Below are positions 1 through 10,426 of a stretch of DNA of 64,000 bases, one piece after another (the first letter of the stretch is position 1; each line of letters opens with the position of its first letter). A program made the position numbers and the translations under genes. This DNA is from Mycobacterium botniense (GTDB taxonomy: Bacteria > Actinomycetota > Actinomycetes > Mycobacteriales > Mycobacteriaceae), in assembly GCF_010723305.1 (NCBI RefSeq), contig NZ_BLKW01000004.1:1736001-1800000 (forward strand), in the 5' to 3' direction. The notes below the pieces were generated by a model. The model was not told the origin of the DNA. It was given only the letters and a program-made list of their open reading frames with translations, and did no database searches.

Positions 1-4
1 CCCA

Positions 5-595
5 GTGAACACCAACGTCTTTCCAGAGCATGACGAAACCGCCGCTTTGGCGCGGCTGCATGCGGAGCTGGAACGCAGCGCCGACCGGCACGGCCTGCTC
101 GACGTCGCCTACCGCACCCTGGAGACCCCGGTCGGTGTGCTGCTGCTGGCGGCCACCGATGTCGGGCTGCTCCGGGTTGCCTTCGACGTCGAAAACCACG
201 CCGCGGTGCTGGCGGCGCTGGCCAGCTCGGTCAGCCCACGTATCCTGCGGGCACCCGCGCGGCTGGACGACGCGGCGCGCCAGCTTGAGGAGTACTTCGC
301 CCGGCGGCGCACCCACTTCGAGCTCCCGATCGATCTGCGCCTAGTCACGGGCTTCCGTCGCACGGTCATCGAATACCTGCGCAGTATCGGCTATGGGCAG
401 CGCAAAAGCTATGCCGGCGTGGCTGCCGGCATCGGCAACCCACGAGCGGTGCGCGCGGTCGGCACGGCCTGCGCGCACAACCCGTTGCCGGTGGTCATCG
501 GCTGCCACCGGGTGGTCCGATCGGACGGCTCGCCTGGTCACTACGCCGGCGGCGCCCGCGCCAAGGCGTTGCTGCTCGACCTGGAAGCGGCCTAG
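5..595 (+). CDS. Methylated-DNA--protein-cysteine methyltransferase family protein (Ogt-like)
   Basis: A 196-residue suicide alkyltransferase-type protein that would remove O6-alkyl groups from guanine. The C-terminal DNA-binding/acceptor domain is clear: an Asn-Pro-Arg-Ala-Val-Arg-Ala-Val-Gly helix with the Arg finger (about 145-153), then Asn-Pro (159-160) and Cys-His-Arg-Val-Val (167-171) holding the acceptor Cys167. The residue before Cys is Gly instead of the nearly invariant Pro, and the usual Gly-Tyr after it reads Gly-His-Tyr. It is longer and more divergent than the canonical mycobacterial Ogt (165 aa), so it is probably a second paralogue. The GTG start lies in a GTGA context, which suggests a 4-bp overlap with the stop of a gene cut off by the window edge. 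Family is sure; activity is not. Confidence 0.82.
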   Translation: MNTNVFPEHDETAALARLHAELERSADRHGLLDVAYRTLETPVGVLLLAATDVGLLRVAFDVENHAAVLAALASSVSPRILRAPARLDDAARQLEEYFARRRTHFELPIDLRLVTGFRRTVIEYLRSIGYGQRKSYAGVAAGIGNPRAVRAVGTACAHNPLPVVIGCHRVVRSDGSPGHYAGGARAKALLLDLEAA

Positions 596-660
596 CCGCT
601 CTGGTGCAACTCCCACCGGTGCAGCGTCGCCATATGCGATCATGCGAAGGTCGCGGTAAG

Positions 661-738
661 CGGCCAAGCAGGACGACCAAGCAGGACGGCCAAGCAGGAC
701 GGCCAAGCAGGACGACCAAGGAGGACGACCAACGAGGA
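661..738 (+). repeat. Six tandem copies of a 13-bp repeat in the leader of the next gene
   Basis: Units of the form CGRCCAAGCAGGA start at 661, 674, 687, 700, 713 and 726. The first four differ only at the third base; the fifth and sixth vary at bases 8-9. The last copies carry GGAGGA and CGAGGA just before the ATG, so the array supplies the Shine-Dalgarno sequence, and its final A is the A of the ATG at 738. The 13-bp period is not a multiple of three, so it is not a coding repeat. The rest of 596-660 shows nothing recognisable. Confidence 0.9.
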
Positions 739-1244
739 TGATGTATCGCTGGTTGGCGCTGCTGGTTGCCAGTGTGATCGCGTCAATGGCCACCGTGTCG
801 CCCGCCTCGGCCGGCGACGCCCCAATCGGCCGGCTCGGTGACACCCTGCGGGTCGACACCGGCAAGATCATCGCCGACGTCACAGTCAGCCGGGTCGAGC
901 CGGTAGATCCGCCGCCCGGATTCGGCTACCAGCGCGGGGGGACAATCAAGGGCTTTCCGGGTAGCGGGGTCGTGCGTGCTGACGTCACCATCCACGCGAT
1001 CACGGTGCCCTCCCCGTTCCAGATGGCGACCGACTTCACCTTCGACGGAGTCACCCCATTCGCCGATGCCTACACGTCGCGGCCCTCGGATGCCCCCGAC
1101 GCGCTGGACTCGGTGCTCACCAACGCGCCCGCGGGTTCGACGGTCCACGGTGGCGTGTATTGGGACGTCCAGCGTGATCCGGTCTCCTATGTGATGCTGC
1201 TGGACCGCAAGACCGGCGTGCATCTTGCACAGTGGAACCTCTGA
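738..1244 (+). CDS. Secreted MPT63/DUF1942-like immunoglobulin-fold protein
   Basis: A 168-residue exported protein. Residues 1-26 form a Sec signal peptide (Tyr-Arg, a hydrophobic stretch, then a Ala-Ser-Ala cleavage site before Gly-Asp-Ala). The mature part begins with Ile-Gly-Arg-Leu-Gly-Asp-Thr-Leu, like the Ile-Thr-Gly-Lys-Leu-Gly opening of MPT63, and ends in a short beta-rich tail with Trp near the C terminus, as in the family. Length fits (MPT63 is 159 aa). MPT63 has an immunoglobulin-like beta sandwich of unknown function and is abundant in culture filtrate. ATG codons at 738 and 741 are both possible. The last 13 bp overlap the longest frame of the following acetyltransferase. Confidence 0.75.
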   Translation: MMYRWLALLVASVIASMATVSPASAGDAPIGRLGDTLRVDTGKIIADVTVSRVEPVDPPPGFGYQRGGTIKGFPGSGVVRADVTIHAITVPSPFQMATDFTFDGVTPFADAYTSRPSDAPDALDSVLTNAPAGSTVHGGVYWDVQRDPVSYVMLLDRKTGVHLAQWNL

Positions 1245-1837
1245 CCCCGCCGAGAATGTGCCCGGCGCAACCGGGCGCGCAGCGACCGGTCGATCAAGGC
1301 GCGCAAACTCTCCCGGCTGTGCGTGCCGCGACAGCCGATTGTGTCGACGAGCTGGCGGCGGTCGCGGCACGCACCTTTCCGCTGGCGTGTCCGCAGTCGG
1401 TGAGTCCGGCGAGCATCGCCTCATTCATCGATGCCAACCTGTCTGCCGCCCGCTTCGCCGAGTATCTGGCCGACCCTCAAAGACTGATCTTCACTGCGCG
1501 AGAAGCCGATCGGATCGTCGGTTATGCCATGCTCGTTCACGGCGTGGGCGCCGATGCCGACGTGATGCGCGCGGTCGACATTCGCCCGGCCGTCGAGCTT
1601 TCGAAAATGTATGTTCTTCCGCAGCGTCACGGGCACGGCGTGTCGGCGGCACTGATGAACACCGCGCTGGCTGCGGCTGCCGACCGCGGCGCGGCCTGTG
1701 TATGGCTGGGAGTGAACCAGAAAAATCAGCGCGCACAACGCTTTTACACTAAGCATGGCTTTATCATCAAGGGCACCAGAACATTTCGCGTGGACGAGTG
1801 TCTTGAAGACGACTACGTCATGGTTCGAGTCATCTGA
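1232..1837 (+). CDS. GNAT-family N-acetyltransferase (Rv2669-like)
   Basis: A Gcn5-related acetyltransferase. The acetyl-CoA pyrophosphate loop is visible as Gln-Arg-His-Gly-His-Gly (131-136) after strand beta4 (Leu-Ser-Lys-Met-Tyr-Val), followed by the Asn-Gln-Lys-Asn-x-x-Ala-x-x-Phe-Tyr-x-x-x-Gly-Phe motif near the C terminus. The substrate cannot be told from sequence. The start is uncertain: the first ATG (1232) lies inside the preceding gene, there is an ATG at 1256, and conservation really begins at a GTG at 1319 (Val-Arg-Ala-Ala-Thr), which would give about 172 residues. In M. tuberculosis an AFG1-type ATPase gene (Rv2670c) follows, as I recall; here ribD follows after 110 bp. Confidence 0.85.
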   Translation: MEPLTPPRMCPAQPGAQRPVDQGAQTLPAVRAATADCVDELAAVAARTFPLACPQSVSPASIASFIDANLSAARFAEYLADPQRLIFTAREADRIVGYAMLVHGVGADADVMRAVDIRPAVELSKMYVLPQRHGHGVSAALMNTALAAAADRGAACVWLGVNQKNQRAQRFYTKHGFIIKGTRTFRVDECLEDDYVMVRVI

Positions 1838-1947
1838 CCGCAGGTATCGGCGGCCGCCGCGCTCAGTCCGCCGGGCGGCTCGGCTGGGCCGCACCAGCTG
1901 TCCGGCGGGGGCGGTGCGTGCCAACCGCAGGGCGGCGTGCTGCAATC

Positions 1948-2727
1948 ATGCTCATGCCCGACCCCCACGCCGGTGAAACCCAGCTGATGATGCTGGGATC
2001 GGTTCGCGATCTCGACGACGCCGAGCTGTACCGGCTCTACAGCTACCCGGCCGACCCGCAGCGTGCCTGGGTGCGGGCGAACTTCATCACCAGCCTCGAC
2101 GGGGGCGCCACCCTCGACGGCACGACAGCCGGGCTGGGTGGGCCCGGCGACCGGTTCGTGTTCAGCGTGCTCCGCGAACTGGCCGACGTCATCCTGGTGG
2201 GCGCCGGCACGGTGCGCGCCGAGAGCTACGCCGGCGCGCAGCTGAGCGTGGCGCAGCGTCGGCGCCGCCAGATCCGCGGACAAAGCGAGGTGCCCCCCCT
2301 TGCGATCGTCACCGCGTCCGGTCAGCTCGACCGGGAAATGCCGGTGTTCACCCGCACCGAGGTGCCGCCGCTGGTGCTGACCTGCTCCGCGGCGGCCGAG
2401 CGGATACGGCAACGGCTGGCCAGCCTCGCCGACGTCATCGACTGCTCGGGCGACGACCCGGGCACCGTTGACGAGTCCGCCGTGCTCGCGGCGCTCACCG
2501 GCCGCGGCATGAACCGCGTTCTCACCGAGGGCGGCCCCACGCTGCTGAGCTCGTTTGTCCAGCGGGACCTGGTCGACGAGCTGTGCCTGACGATCGCGCC
2601 GTGCCTGGTGGGGGGACAGGCCAGCCGGATCATCACCGGGCCGGGGCAGGTGCTCACCCAGATGCGCTGCGCCCACATCCTCACCGACCAAAGCGGCTAT
2701 CTGTACACGCGGTATGTGAAAATCTGA
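1948..2727 (+). CDS. ribD: RibD C-terminal-domain reductase (pyrimidine/dihydrofolate reductase family)
   Basis: A 259-residue protein of the RibD_C / dihydrofolate reductase-like fold, close to Rv2671. Visible marks are the N-terminal Asn-Phe-Ile-Thr-Ser-Leu-Asp-Gly-Gly substrate loop, Leu-Ala-Asp-Val-Ile-Leu-Val-Gly-Ala-Gly-Thr-Val-Arg (NADPH-binding region) and Leu-Thr-Glu-Gly-Gly-Pro-Thr-Leu near residue 190. There is no deaminase domain, so it is a stand-alone reductase. It is annotated in riboflavin synthesis, but the M. tuberculosis protein can also reduce dihydrofolate and its overexpression gives p-aminosalicylate resistance. Starts at 1948 and 1954 are both ATG; a GTG lies further upstream at 1918. 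The gene stands alone on the plus strand. Confidence 0.88.
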   Translation: MLMPDPHAGETQLMMLGSVRDLDDAELYRLYSYPADPQRAWVRANFITSLDGGATLDGTTAGLGGPGDRFVFSVLRELADVILVGAGTVRAESYAGAQLSVAQRRRRQIRGQSEVPPLAIVTASGQLDREMPVFTRTEVPPLVLTCSAAAERIRQRLASLADVIDCSGDDPGTVDESAVLAALTGRGMNRVLTEGGPTLLSSFVQRDLVDELCLTIAPCLVGGQASRIITGPGQVLTQMRCAHILTDQSGYLYTRYVKI

Positions 2728-2811
2728 GTCCCGCGCGCCGTCGCGCGACGATGAGCCTGACATCACCGCAGCTACGCGGCATCGATGTGCACGATCGCTA
2801 GTGTGGTCGGC

Positions 2812-4374
2812 ATGAACCGGCATGTCAGATCGGCCGCGCTCGGGCTCGCGGCGACTGTGCTGCTGGCCGGCTGCGTCCCGGGCCTGGCCGCCGATCCGCG
2901 GTTCGCCACCAACTCCGGCGCCCGGCAGCGCGGCGCGGCCACCACAACCCCTGCCCCCAACGGTCCACCGCCCATTCCCGCGCCGAAAAACGATCTGCCG
3001 TGGCGCGACTGTACCGCGCGGGTGTTCGGAGAGGCCGCCGTGCCCGCCGCGCCGGGGATCCGCCTCGATTGCGCCAGCTATGACGCCGACCTTGACCCCG
3101 TCAACGGGGCGACCGGCACACTGAGCATCGGGGTGGTCCGGGCCCGCTCGAATCGGACCCCGCCCGAGGCCGGTCCGCTGATTTTCACCACCGGCTCGGA
3201 TCTGCCGTCGTCGGTGCAGCTGCCGATATGGCTTTCGCACGCGGGCGCCGATGTCCTGCACAGTCACCCGATCGTCGCCATTGACCGCCGCGGGATGGGC
3301 ATGTCCAGTGCGGTGGACTGTCGCGACCAGATCGACCGCCAAGAGATGCACGACCAAGCGCAATTCGAGCCCGGTGACGACCCGGTGGCAGCCCTGAGTG
3401 ACATCACCGACAAAGCCACCACCAGCTGCACGGATACCATCGCTCCCGGCGACTCCGACTATGACGACACGCACGCGGCCGCCGACGTCGAACGGCTGCG
3501 CAGCATCTGGGACGTGCCCGCGCTGGCGCTGATCGGGATCGGCAACGGTGCCCAGGTGGCGTTGACCTACGCCGGGTCGCATCCCGATAAGGTCGCCCGG
3601 CTGATTCTCGACTCCCCCGTGCCACTGGGAGTGAGCGCCGAAGCTGCCGCTGAGCAACAAGTCAAGGGCCAGCAAGCGGCACTCGACGCGTTCGCCGCCC
3701 AGTGCGCCGCGTTGAACTGCCCGCTGGGCCCCGATCCGAAGGGCGCCGTGGACGCGCTGCTGGCCGCCGCCCGAACCGGCCATGGACCCGGGGGTGCGTC
3801 GGTGGCATCGGTGGCCAACGCTCTCACCACGGCCCTGGGTTATCCCACCGGCGATCGTGTCGGCAACACGATGGACCTGGCCACTGCGCTGGCCAGCGCC
3901 CGCTCCGGTGACGCCAACCTGCTGACCAACCTGATCAACCGGGCGGTGGCCCTCCGCGACACCGATGGGCAGTTCATCAACTCCTGCAGCGATTCGCTCA
4001 ACCGCCCCACTCCGGACCGCATCCGCCAGCTCGTGGTCGCCTGGGGCAAGCTCTATCCGCAGTTCGGCACCGTCGGTGCGCTCAGCCTGGTCAAATGCGT
4101 GCACTGGCCGAGTGCTTCGCCCCCCCAGCCGCCGAAGGACCTCAAGGTCAACGTGCTGTTGATGGGCGTCCAGAAGGACGATCCGATCGCGGGCTCCGAG
4201 GGGGTTGCCGCCACCGCCGCCGCCATCATCAACGCCGGCACGGCCAGCAAGCGGGTGATGTGGCAGGGTATCGGCCACGGTGCCAGCATCTATTCGTCGT
4301 GCGCGGTGCCGCCCCTGATCGGCTATCTGGACACCGGCAAGCTGCCTCCCACCGACACCTACTGTCCGGCCTGA
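2812..4374 (+). CDS. Secreted lipoprotein, alpha/beta-hydrolase of the tripeptidyl-aminopeptidase type with a non-canonical nucleophile elbow
   Basis: A 520-residue Rv2672-like protein. From the ATG at 2812 there is a lipoprotein signal with lipobox Leu-Leu-Ala-Gly-Cys (Cys21), then a proline-rich linker and an alpha/beta-hydrolase domain like TAP/Hip1 proteases. The expected Gly-x-Ser-x-Gly elbow reads Gly-Ile-Gly-Asn-Gly (about 242-246), so the catalytic Ser position is Gly. The acid region (Lys-Asp-Asp-Pro-Ile-Ala-Gly) and the His (Gly-Ile-Gly-His-Gly) remain. It could therefore be a pseudo-hydrolase or use another residue. A GTG at 2803 and an ATG at 2785 are alternative starts, but only the 2812 start places the signal peptide sensibly. 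Confidence 0.85.
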   Translation: MNRHVRSAALGLAATVLLAGCVPGLAADPRFATNSGARQRGAATTTPAPNGPPPIPAPKNDLPWRDCTARVFGEAAVPAAPGIRLDCASYDADLDPVNGATGTLSIGVVRARSNRTPPEAGPLIFTTGSDLPSSVQLPIWLSHAGADVLHSHPIVAIDRRGMGMSSAVDCRDQIDRQEMHDQAQFEPGDDPVAALSDITDKATTSCTDTIAPGDSDYDDTHAAADVERLRSIWDVPALALIGIGNGAQVALTYAGSHPDKVARLILDSPVPLGVSAEAAAEQQVKGQQAALDAFAAQCAALNCPLGPDPKGAVDALLAAARTGHGPGGASVASVANALTTALGYPTGDRVGNTMDLATALASARSGDANLLTNLINRAVALRDTDGQFINSCSDSLNRPTPDRIRQLVVAWGKLYPQFGTVGALSLVKCVHWPSASPPQPPKDLKVNVLLMGVQKDDPIAGSEGVAATAAAIINAGTASKRVMWQGIGHGASIYSSCAVPPLIGYLDTGKLPPTDTYCPA

Positions 4375-4403
4375 GAGTTCGGTTTTTCGGGGCGGGTCCG
4401 CCG

Positions 4404-5714
4404 GTGTACTGTGCGCTGGTGACGGCAGTTGATTCGACCCGTATCGGCGTGCGCGACTGGGTGCAGGCCGCGTTTCGTCCCCCGTCCAGCGCACCGAGCG
4501 CCGCAACGGTGCTGCGCTCGGTGTTGTGGCCGGCGGCGATCATGTCGGTGATTCACCGCAGCATCGTGTTGACCACCAACGGCAACAAGACCGACGACTT
4601 CAAACCCGTTTACCGGGCGGTGCTGAACTTCCGGCACGGCTGGGACATCTACAACGAGCATTTCGACTATGTCGACCCGCATTACCTGTATCCGCCCGGC
4701 GGCACGCTGATTATGGCGCCGTTCGGATACCTGCCCGAGATACCGTCGCGGTACTTGTTCATCTTGTGCAACGTTGTGGCGATCTTGATCGCCGCATATC
4801 TGCTGTTGCGGCTGTTCGGTTTCACACTGGCTTCGGTCGCAGCCCCGGCCTTGCTGCTGGCCATGTTCTGCACCGAGTCCGTCACCAACACACTGGTTTT
4901 CACCAACATCAACGGATGCGTCCTGCTGGCCGAGGTGTTGTTCTTCCGGTGGCTGCTCGACGGCAAAGTCAGTCACCAGTGGTGGGCGGGCACCGCGGTG
5001 GGGCTGACGCTGGCGGTCAAACCGCTGCTGGCACCGCTGGTGTTGCTGCCGCTGCTGAACCGCCAGTGGCGGGCCGTGGTGGCCGCGTTGGTGGTGCCGC
5101 TGGTGTTCAACCTGGCTGCACTGCCGTTGGTCAGCCACCCGATGGACTTCTTCACCCGCACGCTGCCCTACATCCTCGGCACCCGGGACTACTTCAACAG
5201 CTCGATCGAGGGCAACGGCGTCTATTTCGGGTTGCCGACCTGGTTGATCCTTTTTCTGCGGATCCTGTTCACGGCCATCGCGATCGCCAGTTTGTGGCTC
5301 TTGTACCGCTACTACCGCACCCGCGACCCGCTGTTCTGGTTCACCACGTCGTCCGGCGTGTTGTTGCTGTGCTCGTGGCTGGTGCTGTCTTTGGCCCAGG
5401 GCTACTACTCGATGATGCTCTTCCCGTTCCTGATGACCGTGGTGTTGCCCAACTCGGTCATCCGCAACTGGCCGGCCTGGCTGGGGATCTACGGTTTCAT
5501 GACCCTGGACCGCTGGCTGCTGTTCAACTGGATGAGGTACGGGCGCGCGCTGGAATACCTGAAAATCACCTACGGCTGGTCGCTGCTGCTGATCGTCATC
5601 TTCTGCGTGCTCTACTTCCGCTATCTGGACGCCAAGGCCGAAAACCGGCTGGACCACGGCATCGACCCGGCGTGGCTGACGCCGCAGAAGCCACGCGCTA
5701 GCGTGAACGCATGA
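4404..5714 (+). CDS. aftC: Alpha-(1->3)-arabinofuranosyltransferase AftC
   Basis: A 436-residue polytopic membrane glycosyltransferase (GT-C fold, DUF2029-like) that adds alpha-1,3-linked branching arabinose to arabinogalactan and lipoarabinomannan from decaprenyl-phosphoryl-arabinose. Around ten hydrophobic segments are visible. The first extracytoplasmic loop carries Asp-Asp-Phe-Lys-Pro-Val-Tyr-Arg, with the acidic pair expected in GT-C catalysis, and Asp-Pro-His-Tyr-Leu-Tyr-Pro-Pro-Gly-Gly follows. Near-identity to the M. tuberculosis enzyme runs over the whole length. GTG at 4404 gives the family N terminus (Val-Tyr-x-Ala-Leu-Val). The stop overlaps the msrB start by 4 bp (ATGA), so the two are translationally coupled. 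Confidence 0.95.
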   Translation: MYCALVTAVDSTRIGVRDWVQAAFRPPSSAPSAATVLRSVLWPAAIMSVIHRSIVLTTNGNKTDDFKPVYRAVLNFRHGWDIYNEHFDYVDPHYLYPPGGTLIMAPFGYLPEIPSRYLFILCNVVAILIAAYLLLRLFGFTLASVAAPALLLAMFCTESVTNTLVFTNINGCVLLAEVLFFRWLLDGKVSHQWWAGTAVGLTLAVKPLLAPLVLLPLLNRQWRAVVAALVVPLVFNLAALPLVSHPMDFFTRTLPYILGTRDYFNSSIEGNGVYFGLPTWLILFLRILFTAIAIASLWLLYRYYRTRDPLFWFTTSSGVLLLCSWLVLSLAQGYYSMMLFPFLMTVVLPNSVIRNWPAWLGIYGFMTLDRWLLFNWMRYGRALEYLKITYGWSLLLIVIFCVLYFRYLDAKAENRLDHGIDPAWLTPQKPRASVNA

Positions 5715-6133
5715 GCTCCGAGAGCCCGTCCCCGCGCGTGCAACTCACCGACGACGAATGGCGCCAGAAACTCACCCCGGAGGAGTTCGCCGTGCTGCGC
5801 CGCGCCGGCACCGAGCCGCCCTTCACCGGTGAGTACACCGACACCAAAACCGAGGGCATCTACCAGTGCCGCGCCTGCGGAGCCGAGTTGTTCCGCAGCA
5901 GCGAGAAATTCGAATCACATTGTGGCTGGCCGTCGTTCTTCGACCCGGCACGGTCTGACGCGGTGATCCTGCGTCCTGACCACTCGATGGGCATGACCCG
6001 CACCGAAGTGCTCTGCGCGAGCTGTCACAGCCATCTGGGCCATGTCTTCGCCGGCGAGGGGTATCCGACACCGACCGACTTGCGCTACTGCATCAACTCG
6101 ATATCGCTGCGGCTGGTCCCGACACGCTCGTGA
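5711..6133 (+). CDS. msrB: Peptide-methionine (R)-S-oxide reductase MsrB
   Basis: A 140-residue repair enzyme that reduces the R-diastereomer of methionine sulfoxide in proteins. The structural zinc ligands are two Cys-x-x-Cys pairs (Cys53/56 and Cys102/105). The catalytic Cys127 sits in Arg-Tyr-Cys-Ile-Asn-Ser, and the conserved Cys-Gly-Trp-Pro-Ser-Phe block is at 71-76. Length is normal. The ATG overlaps the aftC stop. The 212 bp that follow, to 6345, lie between convergent genes and hold only GC-rich palindromic sequence (GCCGGCGCCGGC near 6325). Confidence 0.96.
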   Translation: MSSESPSPRVQLTDDEWRQKLTPEEFAVLRRAGTEPPFTGEYTDTKTEGIYQCRACGAELFRSSEKFESHCGWPSFFDPARSDAVILRPDHSMGMTRTEVLCASCHSHLGHVFAGEGYPTPTDLRYCINSISLRLVPTRS

Positions 6134-6345
6134 GCGTCCAGGTGGTTGCCGGCGGTGTCGCGGCGCGCCCCCAAACAGCGCTGCACCCGCACAGCTCTGC
6201 CGCACCTCCCCGGGAAAAACGACACCCGGCCGTCTGATGGCGCATACGCTATCGCCCGTGTCCGAGATGTCAGGCCAGCCGGCGCGACGGACGTGACACC
6301 ACCTGTGACCCCCGAAGGCGCGGCCGGCGCCGGCTGACGCTGCAC

Positions 6346-7110
6346 CTAGTCCAGCCGGGTGGCGTGCACTTCCCAGAACGGGGCGTGCAGCCGGCCGTTG
6401 ACCAGCCAAGGCTCGATGACCCGGAAACGGTCCTGCACCATCCGGATTCGATCCGCCATGTCCGGGTTTCGCTGCGCCATCCTCTCGAAAGTCTCAGCGC
6501 TGGCGTTGATCTGATAGGTTGTCGGCCCCAGGTAGGTGATCTCCCAGCCGTTGCCGGGCAGCACGTCACGAAAGTCCGCCTCATCCAGCGAGCGTGGCAT
6601 GCGGAAGCCGTTGACGTCGTGGGCGCCGAACTCATACATAAAAAGCCGCGCTCCCGGCTTGGTGGCCCGGTGCAGAGCCCGCAGGTAGCCGCTCTGCAGC
6701 GCCCGGTCATCGCCGAACGTGTGGTAGAAAGCACAGTCCACAACCGTGTCGAACCGGTTTTCCAGCCCGTCCAATTTCGTCGCGTCGGCCAACTGAAAGT
6801 TCACCGATACCTTGGCCTTTCGCGCGTTTTCGCGGGCGCGGTCCAGCGCTGCCGGCGACGCGTCGACGCCAGTGGCCGAATAACCCTTCAAGGCGTAGTA
6901 GATAGCGTGATGACCCGGACCGGTGCCCGGGTCAAGTACCTCGCCCCGGACAGCACCCAGCGCCACCAGCTGCTGGACCACCGGCTGCGGACCACCAATA
7001 TCCCACGGCGTCGCGGCCGGCAAACCGTGCAGCAGACGCTCGTCGCGATACATCTCCTCGAAGCGGGTGAAATCTCCCCGCGCCCGGGCGCCCTCAGCGG
7101 GTTGGCTCAT
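6346..7110 (-). CDS. Class I SAM-dependent methyltransferase (Rv2675c-like)
   Basis: A 254-residue methyltransferase. Motif I is Glu-Val-Leu-Asp-Pro-Gly-Thr-Gly-Pro-Gly (57-66); motif II has Ala-Thr-Gly-Val-Asp-Ala-Ser; Asp-Cys-Ala-Phe-Tyr-His-Thr-Phe follows in the post-II region. The substrate is unknown. It is the last gene of the minus-strand haem operon (23 bp after hemQ), and that position is conserved in mycobacteria, which makes a role near tetrapyrrole metabolism thinkable but unproven. The start ATG is followed by Ser-Gln-Pro-Ala-Glu, with AGGAGAC just upstream. Confidence 0.88.
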   Translation of the reverse strand: MSQPAEGARARGDFTRFEEMYRDERLLHGLPAATPWDIGGPQPVVQQLVALGAVRGEVLDPGTGPGHHAIYYALKGYSATGVDASPAALDRARENARKAKVSVNFQLADATKLDGLENRFDTVVDCAFYHTFGDDRALQSGYLRALHRATKPGARLFMYEFGAHDVNGFRMPRSLDEADFRDVLPGNGWEITYLGPTTYQINASAETFERMAQRNPDMADRIRMVQDRFRVIEPWLVNGRLHAPFWEVHATRLD

Positions 7111-7133
7111 CTGTCTCCTCGTCTCGGCGCAGG

Positions 7134-9191
<2,058 letters not shown>

Positions 9192-9195
<4 letters not shown>

Positions 9196-10253
9196 AACGA
9201 GTGAACCAGCGACACCAGTTCGGTGAGCACACCCGGGTCGGTCTCCGGCAATACCCCGTGCCCGAGGTTGAAGACATGGCCGGACGCTCCGGCGTCCACA
9301 GCGCGGCGCCCGTCGTCCACCACAGCCCGTGCAGCCCGTTCCACCACCGGCCAGCCCGCCAACAGCGCCGCGGGGTCAAGGTTGCCCTGCAACACGGTCC
9401 CCGGCTGCACCCGGGCCGCCGCGTCGGTCAGCGTGGTCCGCCAGTCGACGCCGACCACAGCGGCGGCCACCGGTTTGAGCGCGCCCGACATTGCACCCAG
9501 CAGCTCGGCCGTCCCGAGCCCGAAATGCGTCATCGGCACCCCGTACCCGGCCAGCGTGCTGAACACCCGGGCGCTGTGCGGCAACACATGGGTGCGGTAG
9601 TCGGCCAGCGACAGGGTTCCGGCCCACGAATCGAAGACCTGAACGGCGTCCGCCCCGGCGTCGAGCTGGGTGCGCAAGAACGCGATGGTGATATCGGTCA
9701 GCTTGCTCATCAGCGCATGCCAGCTGGCCGGGTCACCCCACATCATCGCCTTGGTGCGGGCATGGTGGCGGCTCGGCCCGCCCTCCACCAGGTAGGACGC
9801 CAACGTGAACGGCGCACCCGCGAAGCCGATCAGCGGCACCTCGCCGAGCGCGGCCACCAACGATGACACTGCCTCCGACACCGGCTCCACCACTTGCGGG
9901 TCAAAAGGTTTCAGCGCGCGGATATCGGCGGCGGTGCGCACCGGCTGCGCAATCACCGGTCCGACGTCGGCAACGATGTCCACGTCGATACCGGCGCCGC
10001 GCAGCGGAACGACAATGTCGGAGAAGAGGATCGCCGCGTCCACGTTGTGGCGGCGGACCGGCTGCACGGTGATCTCGCAGATCAACTCGGCATCGAAACA
10101 CGCCGCCAACATGCTGTGCTTTTCCCGCAGCTGGCGGTACTCGGGCAACGAGCGGCCGGCCTGCCGCATAAACCACACCGGCACCCAATGCGGTTTGCGG
10201 CCGGCGGCCGCGGCCAGATAGGCCGACCTGGGAAGCCGGCGACGGTTACTCAT
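9192..10253 (-). CDS. hemE: Uroporphyrinogen III decarboxylase
   Basis: A 353-residue enzyme that decarboxylates the four acetate side chains of uroporphyrinogen III to give coproporphyrinogen III, at the head of this operon. Signature blocks are [15 protein letters not shown] (active-site Arg pair) and [12 protein letters not shown]. The open frame extends upstream to 10352, but the ATG at 10253 (Met-Ser-Asn-Arg-Arg) gives the family N terminus. It diverges from echA15 across 173 bp. Confidence 0.95.
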
Positions 10254-10426
10254 CGGGCTCCATGCTGCCATGTCACCGGCCGGGCACGTCCCGGCCCGAC
10301 ACCTCTGTCGCGGCGGCGCCGATGCGCGCCGATCAGCGGGGGTGCGTAACATCGCCAGACGCGAACGTTGAGATGGTCCGTGTGGCGCACCGCGCCATGC
10401 TGGGCACAGTGATGTCAGGAGCCGGG

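Noticed and set aside
661..738. Possible CRISPR-like array
   Set aside because: Units are 13 bp, contiguous, without spacers.
1813..4506. 897-codon open frame on the minus strand opposite ribD and the lipoprotein gene
   Set aside because: Arg/His/Gly/Pro-rich mirror of two clear genes; no family resemblance, typical GC-rich antisense opening.
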